64,000 bases of DNA from Gigaspora margarita (Eukaryota; Glomeromycota; Glomeromycetes; Diversisporales; Gigasporaceae), in contig WTPW01000154.1 of the NCBI GenBank assembly GCA_009809945.1, positions 83,190 through 147,189 of the forward strand. The letters run 5' to 3'. The translations under genes were made by a program, and so were the position numbers. Of this stretch, positions 33,234 to 45,792 are shown in pieces (within the stretch, counting starts at the first letter, position 1; each line of letters opens with the position of its first letter). The notes beneath the pieces were generated by a model, which was given only the letters and a program-made list of their open reading frames with translations, searched no databases and had not been told where the DNA came from.

Positions 33234-33460
33234 TATGTAATATATCATTAAAATTTAACAATATGTTTGCATTGAGAATTAGAGAGTAACTTACTACATC
33301 ATGGGTTAAATTTAAATAAATTATTAGAATCAAGTATATAGTTATTTAGAGAAAAGATTAAATATATACTTATTATTAAATAAGTAAAAATATATTCATA
33401 ATAGTATTTCTGGGATGAAAAAAATGTTCTATGTAAAAAAATACTATATATAGTTAGGGC

Positions 33461-33740
33461 CAGTGTTGTCACGGGACAGCTTTGGACAATGTTTTGGACA
33501 ACCTTGGACAATCTTGAACAATTAAATAAAGTAAAATTACTTAAAATTTTATTAAGATAACCTATTTTAATTTTAACTGGAATGTGTTCAGCACCTAAAA
33601 AAATATATAGTTATATATTTTTTAGATAGATTTATTAATTATTAAAGCCTGGACAAGCTTTGGACAATCTTGGATGTTTGGACAATTTTGGACGTGAACA
33701 AGCCAAAAAAGGCTGTGGACAGCCAAAATGTACAACACTG
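33461..33740. mobile_element. hAT-type MITE, family M5, copy 2
   Basis: 280 bp, ends CAGTGTTGTCACGGGACAG and CAGTGTTGTACATTTTGG (inverted), perfect 8-bp duplication GTTAGGGC (33453-33460, 33741-33748). Same family as 21931-22210. It sits in a fragment of the nested-repeat family of 7430-7735 (continuing 33741-33900). Confidence 0.9.
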
Positions 33741-33899
33741 GTTAGGGCCATGTCATTAATCACCTGATTATTTTTTATCAGAGATCTACCCCCTCTCTCT
33801 CTTCTTTAATATATATATAGTCAGGTTCTTATATATAATTTTAACTTTTTTTACCCCCTTCCCCCCCTAAAAAATCACCTGATTTTTGTCACTCCCCTT

Positions 33900-34310
33900 A
33901 TATGCATATTTTATTTTTATAATATAAAAAAAAACAAATGCAATTAGACAAATTAAGTTTCTGATTCATACTAATCAACTCATCTGAATCAAAACTCTAT
34001 TTTTAACAGGCCAATTTTCAATTCGTAGCTCATTAAAAAGTTGACCTGCACAGATCAGACAACCTGGGTAAGAGCTTTACTATTTATATAGTAAATTATA
34101 ATATCTTTTACCTATACAGTTTTATTAGTTAAATTGTACAATATAGTATTTGTCTATTTTGAATTCTAATATTATTTGATTTGGGTCAGAGCAATTTTTA
34201 ACCCATGACCTGCTGGGTCAGATGACCTATATAAGTTACCCAATTTAGGTCAAAGCTCTATTTTTGGGTTTATAAATTAGAAGTAGAAAGCAACTAGAAA
34301 AAAGAAGCTA
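33900..34310. other. AT-rich non-coding stretch
   Basis: Contains several GGTCAGA / TGACCTG words, possibly remains of an inverted-repeat element around 34020-34250. No gene recognised. Confidence 0.4.
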
Positions 34311-34828
34311 CAGTGCGGGACACTTAGAAACAGAAATAAAATAGCTAATTTTTAAAAGCTAATAGCTTATGATACAGAAAAGATACAAAAAAAGGAAGCC
34401 ACTGTTTTAAAGCTAAATCAATTTACTACAAAATAGTGGCCTTGATTTTTTTAAAAAATTATTAGTTATCAAGTTATTAGAGTTTAAAATTCTGTGTTTT
34501 TATATGAAATGATCCAAAATGGGACATATAAAAAAAATTTTTTTTATTAAATATAAAGAATATGTATTTATAATTGCAAAACAATAATTTAAAATATATT
34601 TTAATAATAAATATTGACTTGTAATTTAAGTTGTAATAATATAAATTTATATAATTATTTTTTAGTTATGCGTCTTTTTTTTAAGTAACCAATCAAATTG
34701 CAGAAAATACAACCAATCAAAATTTAGAAAATTATAAAATATCAAAAATCAATTATTTGAATAATTTTAAAATTATTAAATTTTAAATTTCAAAATGGGA
34801 CATTTCCATCTCTAAGTGTCCCTCACTG
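34311..34828. mobile_element. Tc1/mariner-type MITE, 518 bp
   Basis: Ends CAGTGCGGGACACTTAGA and CAGTGAGGGACACTTAGA (inverted) with TA on both sides (34309-34310, 34829-34830). Non-coding, AT-rich interior. Confidence 0.8.
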
Positions 34829-34834
34829 TAGAAA

Positions 34835-35535
34835 AAAAACTAACCAGATACCAAAATAAGTAAACTTTACAAAAACTGAAGTAAGCAATAGTAGAAGTCT
34901 AATATAATATTGTTGCTATAATCCAAGTATAAGCTTTAACAAATACACAAGTTACCAAAGTATAGATAAATATCCATATAGAACAGATACTACTTTACCA
35001 AGTTTTCTATTAAAAATAAAAAGGCCAAAATAAACAATAAAAAAGTTTATCTAAAAGTAAAATAACTATTACTATAGTTTATATTCTAAGAATATGAAAA
35101 AAGTAACCAAAAACATTGCTTTACAAAATAGAGTTGGCAAAAAAAACAAAAAATCAAAGAGTTTAAATAGGTAATTCTATAATTGGTTGCAAGTATAGTA
35201 GCTAGTATGAAATAATACCAAAAGTATAAATAGCTAGTTGTATTCTTTTTAAATATTAGCAATCTTTTTTAAAGTTACTATAACAGGACCTCAAACAATA
35301 TGGAAAAAGGTGAGATATTATTTTGCTTATTTTGGCCATTTTTGTACAGATTATTTTTATTTATAGCAATTAGTTTGCTTATTTTTGACTTTTTTCTTCA
35401 GATTTTTTATATTTAATAATTTTTGTAAAACTTTACTCTTTTGCAGATTGTTTGAAATCCTACCATAATCTATAATATCTTGAATAAAATTTCTAAGTTC
35501 CAAGAAAGGTATTTAGAAATTAAAAAAAAAATATA
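34835..35535 (+). mobile_element. SINE family S1, AT-decayed copy lacking the head
   Basis: Matches the 3' two thirds of the copy at 14626-15625, including AAGTTACCAAAGTATAG, GGTTGCAAGTATAGTAGCTA and the end ATCTTGAATAAAAT plus A tail. Differences are overwhelmingly G to A and C to T, giving a much more AT-rich copy. Confidence 0.78.
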
Positions 35536-35539
35536 TATA

Positions 35540-36750
35540 TATATATATATTTTTATATACAAGCTATTTATTTACAATTTTTTTATACCAAATAAAGTAG
35601 GTTTTGAGCTATCTTTTTATATATTTTTTTTTTATTATTTTATAGACATTTTATTGAGTAATAATTTTTTTAAAAATTTTAATATTTTTCAAAAAAATAT
35701 TCTTTTCAGAAAAAAATCATTTTCGCCACCAATATTCAATCTTAAAAGTTTGTACTATGCAAGCACATTACTACAAGTATGCTGAATTTGTAGTTAACAG
35801 TTTAGCTTAATTGAATTATTAGATGTTAAGATATGAATTTTTAAAATTTATTATTAATTTACTATGTTTTACAAAATTACTATAGTAAATTTCACATATT
35901 AGTGGATCAGCGTAACTGGGTCTATTTTTTCGATAAACTATTATACAAAAATTTGCTCCTAAGTAACGTTGAAAAACTAACAAACGAAGTACTTGTTACA
36001 ACTAACAAAAGAGCCTCTTTGATGTCTAGACAAGTTAAAAAACCAATAAAACTTAATAAAAGAGCTATGCTAAGCTGTAGAAAGAAGTACTTTTATCGTT
36101 TGTTGAAATACTCAGGTGTTTTAGGATGGGTTGGGCATTAAGAAATGGGTTGGTAACCATCAAGGGTAAATTCGGAAGCCAATTTTCAAAAAATGGCCTT
36201 TTTAATCTACTTTTGGCTTATAATTAAATACATGAATTTCGTAATTTTCTACGTACTTAATTATAAATACAAAGCTGGTTAAAAAGGCCGTTTTTGTAAA
36301 AATTCGCTTTGTAATAAATTTTTATGTAAAATTTTTTTGATAATCCTCGATCATGATTGGTCGAGCTGATATGTTACACTGATTTGCCGATATGGTGCAA
36401 TTTTTGTATTTATATAGTAAATTGATAATAAATTTTAAAAATTTATATTTTAATAACTGCTGATCCAATTAAGCTAAAACTTTAATAATATATTTAGCAT
36501 ATATATATCAATCTACTTAATTAATTTAAACATATAATATTGCATATTGGTAGCAAAAATGATTTTTTTCTAAAAAGAATACTTTTTTTGTTTATTTTTG
36601 AGAAAATATTAAATTTTTTAAAAAAATTATACCTCAATAAAATGTCTATACAATAATAATAAAAAATATATTAAAAGATAGCTCAAAATCTACTTTATTT
36701 GGTATAAAAAAATTGAAAATAAATAGCTTGTATATAAATCTTTTATATAT
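35540..36750. mobile_element. TIR element with ~180-bp arms, no clear transposase
   Basis: 35555-35735 and 36550-36742 are inverted copies (TACAAGCTATTTATTTACAA and AAATAAAGTAGGTTTTGAGC, each with complement). The centre holds a 79-codon frame (35902-36141, +) rich in Lys and Leu that I do not recognise, and a smaller hairpin at 36160-36312 (GGCCTTTTTAA...TTAAAAAGGCC). A similar arm occurs near 47770-47960. Confidence 0.55.
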
Positions 36751-36841
36751 AGACAATGTAAATTTTTAGCTATCATGTATCTATATTTTTGCACCAGCCT
36801 ATATATATATATATATATATATATGGTATTGTTAAATTACA

Positions 36842-37142
36842 CTACTGGTGTTCAACACTACTATAATTTTTATTATGAGCTATAGTGTAATGTGTAAATT
36901 AGGTGTAATGCAAATTTTTTAGATATTTTTTAAAAAATGACTATAATGCAAAAATTTGTTTATAAAATCATCTTTGAGACTCTAACAAAAAAAATTTTTC
37001 GTAAAATTTTGGTATAACTTATACCTCTGCTCTATCTCAGGCCTTAACTCTAATTCTAATATTAATTAAAATTTACTTTTTGTTTTTATTTTAATTTGCA
37101 TGTTACACAAATTTCATATTACTGGTGTTGAACACCACTGGT
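36842..37142. mobile_element. MITE with CACTACTGGTGTTCAACAC ends
   Basis: CACTACTGGTGTTCAACAC at the left and CAGTGGTGTTCAACACCAG (inverted) at the right, with a second inverted pair GTGTAAATTAG / TTAATTTGCATGTTACAC inside. The target duplication is unclear. Confidence 0.55.
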
Positions 37143-37499
37143 TTGATTTATAATTACTGTATATATATATTTATTTTTTACTAGTTTTTTTTACTATTTT
37201 CTTGTAATTTTTTTTTCTGGTTATTGATAAGCTTATATCTAAATAATCAAATTATTTGTTTAAACACACTTTTTAGCTTATACAAATACTATTTTTTAAT
37301 ATTTACTTTTTTATTTGTACTATTGTAATTAAAAAAAAACTTTTTATATAGTTTAATAACCCCAGACATCTCTTATATAGGCATAACTGATTTGCATGAA
37401 TTTAAACGTTTTTGCAACCCCTAAAATCAAGTAAATTTGCTAAAAATTGGATTATTACATATAAATTTTATAGTAATTTGCTAAAAACTAAATTATAAC

Positions 37500-38700
37500 A
37501 TCTAGTATTGGATAAATAAATATAGTACAAATTTTTTAAAACTATAAATAAAAAAAAATCTGTACAAATCTATGATCCTGCCAATGGCTATTAAAGAATT
37601 TTTTAATTTTTTGCACAGATCTTTAACAATTCAATATCAAGAAAGTTTTTTAGTACAGCTCTGTACAAATTTCTAAAAAAAACAATTATTAAAAATTAAT
37701 GTACAAATTGTAAAAAATAAACTATATGCTTGCCTATTATTATTATTATTATTATAAATATTAAATACTAGCTAATTTTTCATATATTAAAAATATTTAT
37801 ATATTTTAATATAATTTATTACAAATAGTTAATTATAAAATTTTACAAAAATAGTAAAAATATATATTTTTATTAAAAAAAACTACAAACATATTACAAG
37901 AGACACCACAAAAATACCTTAGAAATACTACAAACACTATAAAGATATCATACAAATACCATATAAATGCTATAAAGATATCATAGCACACTACACAACC
38001 ACCATAAAGATACTATACAATTACTATAGAGACACCATACAATTGCTATAGAGACACTATATAATCACTGTAAAGACACTATACAATGCTATAAATACTG
38101 TAGAGACCCTGTACAAATGATATAGAGACCATGTACCAAGAAAGAAACAGCAATACTAACAAACAAAAAGAAAGAAAATACTGAAAAGGATGACTCTAAT
38201 GGTAAAACACTGAAATGGGCAGTTCCAGTGATAAAAACCCACGAAACAACCCCTAAAACAAAACTTTAGTATACAATAAAATATGAAAAAATATAATGCG
38301 CTGAAATGGATGACTCTAGTAACGAAAGCACCAAGATATGAAAGCACCGATATAGATGACTTCAGCCACAAAGGAAAGTATCTAAAAACTTGAAAAAAGT
38401 TAGTATATGCAAAGTAAACAAGGCATGCCAAACTTTAACAAATACATAAGTTTATAGACAAAGAAAAGAAATCTGAATATTTACAAAGCTCCACCATGAA
38501 CTGAAAAACTACACAAGTGCTAGAATAGGTGACACCATCAACAAAGAACAAGTACTAAAATGAACAACTCCAATGATGAAAGAAGTACTGGCTCTATTGA
38601 CAAGAACCCAAAAATCAAAAAAAATTAATCAGTGTAAAAAGTAAATTTAAAAAAAGAAAAAAAATTTTTAACTTATCTGATATACGATCTTGTATAATTG
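37500..38700. other. AT-rich region with short tandem repeats
   Basis: 37890-38140 has about ten imperfect units of 20-25 bp such as ACTATAGAGACACCATACAA. 38150-38640 is A-rich with GATGACTCTAGTAACGAAAG-like repeats of 60-70 bp. Frame 38156-38431 (-) is a low-complexity shadow. Confidence 0.5.
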
Positions 38701-39262
38701 ATACCAGAATGATTTTTTATACGGCAGTTAGCACGTTATTCTTAAAATTAAATAAAAAAAAATTAAAAATTATTTTAAAAAAAATAAATTAAAAAAAAAT
38801 ATTAAAAATAAAATTAAAAAAAAACAAATAAAATAATAATAAAAAAAAAATAAAAAAAATTTAAATCAAAAAAAATAAAAAATAAATAAATAATAAAAAA
38901 AAATTAATATTATAAAAATAAATTAAAAATAAATTAAAAATAAAAATAAAAATAAATTAAAATAAAAAATAAATTAAAATAAAAATAAAAATAAAAAAAA
39001 ATAAAATAAAAAAAATAAAAAACAAAAAAAAAAATAAATAAAAATAAAAAAATAAAAATAAATACATTATAGAAAAAATTAAAATAAATATAAAAAAAAT
39101 GTAATCATTTTAAAAAATCAAAAAAAATATTGAAAAAAAGTTAATAAAAAAATTATTAAAAGAAAAAAATCTTATATAATTAAAAAAATAATACTGTAAT
39201 AATAATAATAATAATAAATATAAAAAAAAATATAAAAATTAAAAAAAAAAAAAAATCATAAC
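38700..39262. repeat. Extreme A-rich low-complexity tract
   Basis: About 560 bp almost entirely of A and T with A far in excess on the plus strand (AAATAAAAATAAAAAAATAA type). No structure beyond that. Confidence 0.8.
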
Positions 39263-40420
39263 AACTCTTCCTAACGATCCCTCGAACCAACAGTCACCAA
39301 ACAGACCTGCAACAACACTTATAGTTAGTAATATTTACTTTACACAAGTCTTCTCCGATAGCAACTGGAATAAGGAGTTTAGAGCTTGGAGAGTCTCTTG
39401 GACTATATGGAATATTTGAAATAGAGTTGAAATAGATTTTTCCTTTGGGTTTGAGACTTTCCGGTAGAAGACTACGGAACTATAGAACAAGTAGTTGGTA
39501 AAAACCAGAAGTTTTTATCAAGTATCTGTGGAGCTGTGGCAAAGTAAAAGCAGAAACCTGGTTGACTTTACTATTCTATATAATGCAAACTACTACACTC
39601 TCTTTACGTTGGTTTATTTTTGCCTCCCACTTGGGTTTTTCTCTAATTTTTCCAAAAAGTAGCGATTTTGGCATACCCCCTCCAGAAGATCAATATTGTC
39701 TATATCTAAAAATGGAAACTCTAGTGCAGAAGTCATGAGAAGTCACGTGCTTACAATACTACCAAGTGCCCACGTGGAGTCAGTGAATGACGAAGGTCTA
39801 ATGGATGGATTTGTAATAAAATTTTCGATTAGTGGATCTTGTACCTCTTAGAAGATGTAGGGTTACTTAGTTATATTCTTCACTGTACATACAGTATTGA
39901 GATCATTTAGAACCATACTGTATAATTTTTACGAGTTTAGTATAGACTTTGACTATACCTATCTAGATTTACTTTGTTTTCTTTTTCTTTTTTCTTTTTC
40001 TATCTGTTTTTGTCTTTTCTTTCGTTTTTCCTTTTTCCCCCTTTTATTTTTCCCCTTTTTTTCTTTGTCGTTTTCTATTTGTTTGTATTTTTTTTTATAT
40101 ATTTTCCCACTTTTTTCTTTACATGCTCGTTGTGAAGAAGTTAAAATTTTGAGAAAAGAAAGATGGTTTTGATATAGCATCCAACACCTATCAGTGATGA
40201 TGGAACATAACTCAGAGGGTATACTCTGAGACCGGATCGAGACAAATGTTTGGTATGGCAGATCACTTTGGGTAGTTGACTTTGTCAATACTTGGAGAGT
40301 TTCTTTTAAGTAGAACGTTAGTAGTCATTTGTATTCATACAAAAGGCAGTTAGACCACATTGTTCATTAATAAAAAGAGGCAAGATCGCTGAATGCAAAA
40401 AAAATTAAAAAAAATGTAAA
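39263..40420. other. 1.1-kb block of more balanced composition, function unknown
   Basis: Flanked by A-rich sequence on both sides and clearly less AT-rich than it. It contains one T/C-rich tract (39975-40120) and no credible ORF: both frames there (39897-40172 + and 39959-40288 -) come from that tract. An A-rich right edge (AATAAAAAGAGGCAAG, then A runs) would fit a retroposed non-coding RNA or SINE-like unit, but I found no second copy. Confidence 0.35.
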
Positions 40421-40637
40421 AATTAAAAAAAACTATAAAAAATAAAAAAAACCTGATAAAAGTAGTGTACATACATGAAATAAAAGTAAATAAAAAAAAG
40501 TAAATAAAAAAATATGATTTTTTACTTTATTTATTTAGGGAACTACTATTAACACCATGATAAACACTAATTGCACCATGGATTTTGTGTAACAGTAAAT
40601 CCTTTTCTATTTGCACCATGCAGATTTTATTGCTTAA

Positions 40638-43346
40638 ATTTTAAAAATTTTTATTAATATTATCTTTATAAGTTCTTGACCAAATTCAATAAAAATTTTT
40701 TTATTTAAATTCTATGAATTTGTAGAATTAAAATAAAAAATTTTCATCGAATTTGGTCAAAAACTTGTAGAGATATCTTCAATGAAATTCCTGTAAACAA
40801 TTTTGGTACAGCTTCTTTGTTATATGGGGTCTTTGCCTTGAAAATGACCTTATGGGACTATGTAGATCTTATGAATAAAAATTAAAGTTTCTAGCCATCC
40901 AGTAATCAAATTCAAATAAACTTTTTTTTATTTTGTAAAACTTACTAAGCTCTACAAAATAAAAAAAAGTTTATTTGAATTGGATTACTGGATGGCTAGA
41001 AATTTTAATTTTTATTCATAGGATCTACATAGTCCTATAAGGTAATTTTCAAGACAAAGACTCCATATATGTTTTTAGAAGTAGAAAACTTATATTGAAG
41101 ATATCTCTGTGAGTTTTTGACCAAATTCAATAAAAATTTTTTTATTTTAATTATACAGATCTGTACAATTAAAATAAAAAAATTTTATTGAATTTGGTCA
41201 AGAACTCGTAGAGATACCATATATTCCCGAAAATAAGCAACTCCGAAAATAAGCAACCCCTCTGATTTTTTTCAAAAATCTCAAAAAACGCGTTAGCAGT
41301 TGCTACATATAAAAGTCTAAATTTTACTAAGTAAACCTCAAAAGTGCCATTAAATAAACTTGTTCAGAACACAAAAATACACTTATAGTAAAAATTTTAC
41401 GCCATTTGGATAACTTTTTATTAGTACATTTTTCAATTTTTCAAAAAATTCAACAATTCGAAAATAAGCAACCCTCCACTTTTTTGTGTAATTTTTGCCC
41501 CAAAAAAGGTTGCTTATTTTCGGGAATATACGGTATCTTCAATGAAAATTTTGTAAACAATTTTGGCGCAACTTCTTTGTAATCACGTTTTTGAAAATAA
41601 AACAAAACTTTCATTGAAGATATCTCTATGAGTTCTTGACCAAATTCGATAAAACTTTTTTTATTTTAATTCTACTAATCCATAGAATTAAATAAAAAAT
41701 TTCTATTGATTTTGGTCAAAAACTCATAGAGATATCTTTGATGAAAGTTTTTATTTCCAAAAACGTGATCACAAGAAACTGTGCCAAAATTGTTTACAGA
41801 ACTTTCATCGAAGATATCTCTACGAGTTCTTGACCAAATTCGATGAAAATTTTTTTATTTTAATTCTACAAATCCATAGAATTTAAATAAAAAATTTTTC
41901 ATCGAATTTGGTCAAGAACTCATAGAGATTTCTTCGATTAAATTTTTTTTATTTCCAAAAACGTGATCACAAAGAAGCTGTGTCAAAATTGTTTACAAGA
42001 ACTTTCATCAAAGATATCTCTATGAGTTTTTGACCAAATTCGATGAAAATTTTTTGTTTTAATTCTACAGATCTGTATAATTAAAATAAAAAAAATTTTA
42101 TTGAATTTGGCCAAGAACTCGCAGAGATATCTTCAATAAAAGTTTTTACTTCTAAAAACGTATGCAACAAAGAAGCTGCGCTGAAATTGTTTACAGGAAC
42201 TTTCATCGAAGATATCTCTACGAGTTCTTGACCAAATTCGATGAAATTTTTTTTATTTTAATTCTACAAATCCATAGAATTTAAATAAAAAAATTTTCAT
42301 CGAATTTGGCAAGAACTCATAGAGAAATCTTTGATGAAAGTTTTTTTTCATTTCCAAAAACGTGGTCACAAAGAAGCTGTGCCAAAATTGGTTACAAGAA
42401 ATTGCATCGAAGATATCTCTACGAGTTCTTGACCAAATTCGATGAAAATTTTTTTATTTTAATTCTACAGATCTATATAATTAAAATAAAAAAATTTTCA
42501 TTGAATTTGGTCAAGAACTCGCAGAGATATCTTCAATAAAAGTTTTCTACTTCTAAAAACGTATACAACAAAAAAACTGTGCCAAAATTGTATACAGGAA
42601 CTTTCATCAAAAATATCTCTACGAGTTCTTGACCAAATTCGATAAAAATTTTTTTAATTTAATTCTACAAATCCATAGAATTTAAATAAAAAAATTTTCA
42701 TCGAATTTGGTCAAGAACTCATAGAGATATCTTTGATGAAATTTTTTTTTTCATTTTCAAAAACGTGATTACAAAAAAGCTGCATCAAAATTGTTTACAA
42801 GAATTTTCATCAAAGATATCTCTACGAGTTCTTGACCAAATTCATTAAAAATTTTTTTATTTTAATTTACAAATCCATAGAATTTAAATAAAAAAATTTT
42901 TATTGAATTTTGTCAAGAACTCATAGAGATATCTTTGATGAAAGGTTTTTTCATTTCCAAAAACATGATTACAAAGAAGCTGCACCAAAATTGTTTACAA
43001 GAACTTTCATCGAAGATATCTCTATGAGTTCTTAACCAAATTTGATGAAACTTTTTTATTTTAATTGTACAGATCTGTATAATCAAAAAAAAATTTTATT
43101 GAATTTGGTCAAGAACTCGCAAAGATATCTCAATGTAAGTTTTCTATTTCTAAAAACATATATAACAAAGAAGCTGCGCCAAAATTGTTTACAGAAATTT
43201 CATCGAAGATATCTCTACAAATTCTTGACCAAATTCGATGAAAATTTTTTTATTTAATTCTACAAATTCATAGAATTTAAATAAAAAAATTTTTATTAAA
43301 TTCGGTCAAGAACTCATAAAGATAATATTAATAAAAGATTTAAAAT
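40638..43346. repeat. TTAA-flanked array of ~200-bp self-complementary units
   Basis: Flanked by TTAA on both sides (40634-40637, 43347-43350). Its own ends are inverted (TTATTAATATTATCTTTAT). Inside, about ten units at 194-203 bp spacing; each contains an inner palindrome GAGTTCTTGACCAAATTC...complement around TTCTACAGATC, and an outer inverted pair AGAGATATCTTCGATGAAAG...complement around a GAAGCTGTGCCAAAATTG segment. The uninterrupted site is preserved in the right arm of the host element. TTAA duplications are typical of piggyBac and some Kolobok elements; no transposase is present. Confidence 0.8.
41217..41533. mobile_element. Tc1/mariner-type MITE, family M4, copy 2
   Basis: 317 bp, ends CCATATATTCCCGAAAATAA and CCGTATATTCCCGAAAATAA (inverted), TA at both sides (41215-41216, 41534-41535). 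It splits the array word GAGATATCTTC, which gives the empty-site sequence directly. Confidence 0.88.
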
Positions 43347-43639
43347 TTAATTCGTGATCCGTATACCAAACAGGGGCTGCATATATTACCATATATAGTA
43401 AAATTGGGGTAAATCAATTATTGTTTATCAAATTTCTGGAATCTGGCACTGTCAGAGCAATAGCGAATTTTTTATTAAGCTAACCTTACTTTTCCACTAA
43501 TTGAAAGTTGTAGAGCACATTATTGCGATTCTAATAGTGATAAAATCATTAAAATTGGGCCAGTAGATCACAAGATATCGCTAAAAAACGTTTTGCGACC
43601 ATATAGAGTTTCTATGTAAACAATATTATCCGGCATTTA

Positions 43640-44520
43640 CTATTAGATGAATTTTGCATTTACCAACAGTTATTCGACATTGATGTCTTATAATTTTTTT
43701 GATATTTGCAATTTACTATATATTGTATATTAGATAGATTTTACATGTACTAAATTAATTGTCATTCAAAACATTTATTATGACTGAAATTTTTTTAAAT
43801 TGTCTGCTGTGTGAAGAACTTTTTAGGGTGATAATTTTTTTTATTTTGCACGAAGGACTTTTTTGGGCATAATTTTTTTAAAAAAATTGCTTGGTTGCGT
43901 GAACTTTTTTGAGCAAGAATTTTTTTAAAAAATTGCCAAGAATTTCTTTTAATGGGAATTTTTTTTAAAATTGTCTGGTTGCGTGAAGGATTTTTTGAGC
44001 GAAATTTTTTTAAAATTGTCTGGTTGCACAAAAGACTTTTTTGAGCAGAAAATTTTTTTAAATTGTCTGTTGAGCGAAGGACTTTTGTGAGCAGNAATTT
44101 TTTAAATAAATTGCTTGATGCACAGTTATAAATTCTTTTTTTACATTGATTTAGAATTTGAATAAGCAGTTAATAGTTTCTTTGAATGAAATTTACTATT
44201 CAATTACATCTACTTACATACCTAATTACTATTATTATTAAATGTACAATTGTTGTAATAATTGTTAACAATTGTGANATTCTTCTTACGATTATGCAAT
44301 CGTTCATTCTCATCAGCAGTACTTAATGCTCTTTTGTGCGAATTGTTTAAAATTTCTCGTGCAGTATNAAATTTTCCATAAAATTCNTGTTCATTTTGCT
44401 CCTAAATTTTTTTAANTAACAAAAACAAATTTGNTTTGTTAATTAAATACTTGACAAATTTAGAATAGTTTATAACCAAAATACTTACTACTTGCGATGA
44501 ATTATTTAAATCCGCATCAC
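43640..44520. other. Non-coding stretch 3' of the recombinase gene
   Basis: 43790-44110 has about five imperfect ~60-bp repeats on the minus strand (AAAAAATTCTTGCTC, AGTCCTTCGTGCA-like words). 44110-44520 is AT-rich with several ambiguous bases. Frame 43795-44031 (-) only reflects the repeat. Confidence 0.5.
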
Positions 44521-45792
44521 TTAATTCATCATCTTCAGATCTGATGCTTTGTGATTCTTCATTATCTTTAGATTCAGGGTTAATCTGTTCAATTGAGTCT
44601 TGTGCCGTTTCATTGTATTGATAGTTAAGTCTTGTGCCGTTTCATTAGATGGTGTAGTATTGATTAGTTTATTAAGAATATTGGCTAATGCTTCTCTTTT
44701 ATGTTTGTCCATAGGTTTGGCATAAGTTTAATATCCACCAGAAGATTTATGTCCGCTGATTGCACGACCGGTATTTTCAGGTACTCCAATATTAAATAAT
44801 TCCATAATGCTTGTTCTTCGACCAGAATGATTACTAATATTTCTTGACTCAACATTAATTCCACATTCAATACATATTGTTTTAAATAATGAACGAATTG
44901 TACAATCACCCAACGCTTTGTCTAAATACCATTTGCCTTTTACAATAGCTTTAATAAATTATTAGTAATATTAATACATATATATATTAAATTTATATTA
45001 ATAATATAAATAATTACCATTTGGACTACGGCAAGCAGCAAGGTAAAAGTCCAAACATTTAAAACCTTTAGATCGGAAAGAAAGATACTTTCTTAAATCA
45101 GAATTTGGCCCTGATATGCCTTCTGGATCAGATGGAAAAGGTATAATTAAGTCGGACTGATTTCCTTCTATACCGCCTTGATCATTTTTTTGCTGGGTTT
45201 TTTTAAATATAATACTATCAGGCGTATCAACAATTTGTGATACATGCAGGTTCACATGCTCACCGCCTCTCGCAGCACCCAATATAGAAATCCAGAAAAA
45301 AACTCGTTTTAATAGTCCCAATGGAGTATTCGGATCCAGAACTTCATGATTCAATATGTGCCGAATCTCTTCAGTAGTTAACCCATCCGTAGATTTAGAT
45401 TCACCAAGTTCCTTTTTTTTCATATCTTTGAGTAAACTGTCAAACTGTGCATATAAATCAGGAAAATCATCCTTATTATGTAAGTTATATTGCCAACCAG
45501 GTTTGATATTTTGAAGATGCCGGCTAATTGCAGATAAAGCATTCTTTAATGATGTTCTTGAATAACATCCACCATTTTTGGTTGTTACACCACATAGAAA
45601 TTGAGAAACTTGAAGTTCGATTGTTTCTTTATCTTGATTTTCTAGTGGTTCTTTATAATTGACATCTGACCGCCACTGATTCATAATATTAATCCATCCT
45701 TCTGTGTTTTTGACAGTGTTTTTTGGAACGCATCCTTTAGCAAGTGCTGCAAGTTGGTCATTAGAGGGTAAGAAATTAGAACGTTTATTCAT
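44521..45792 (-). pseudogene. Crypton-type tyrosine recombinase, one intron, one in-frame stop
   Basis: Two exons on the minus strand: 45792-45018 and 44948-44521, separated by a 69-bp intron (44949-45017; GTAATT donor, TTACTAATAA branch-like site, AG acceptor) in phase 1. The product would be about 400 residues. An N-terminal SAM-like DNA-binding part (SLKNALSAISRHLQ, about 80-95) is followed by the catalytic domain: Arg175 in AARGGEH, His299-x-x-Arg302 in NHSGRRT, His325 in SGHKS and Tyr334 in TYAKP. This is the R-HxxR-H-Y set of the Crypton/DUF3504 recombinases, which cut and join DNA through the Tyr. A TAA at 44728-44730 replaces residue 332, two codons before the catalytic Tyr; the frame is otherwise open. 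I chose the ATG at 45790-45792 because the upstream extension is not family-like. Ambiguous bases lie downstream (44278-44433). Confidence 0.85.

Noticed and set aside
35902-36141. 79-codon ORF inside a TIR element
   Set aside because: Mentioned under the element, but it has no recognisable motif and an atypical length; not called as a gene.
39897-40288. Overlapping plus and minus ORFs
   Set aside because: Both arise from a T/C-rich tract and encode Phe/Leu- or Lys/Arg-rich low-complexity protein.
42306-43257. ORFs in the hairpin array
   Set aside because: Repeat-derived; the same frame words recur in each 200-bp unit.
44685-44909. Separate ORF overlapping the recombinase
   Set aside because: Another frame of recombinase exon 2; only the frame with the HSGRRT and SGHKS blocks is family-like.
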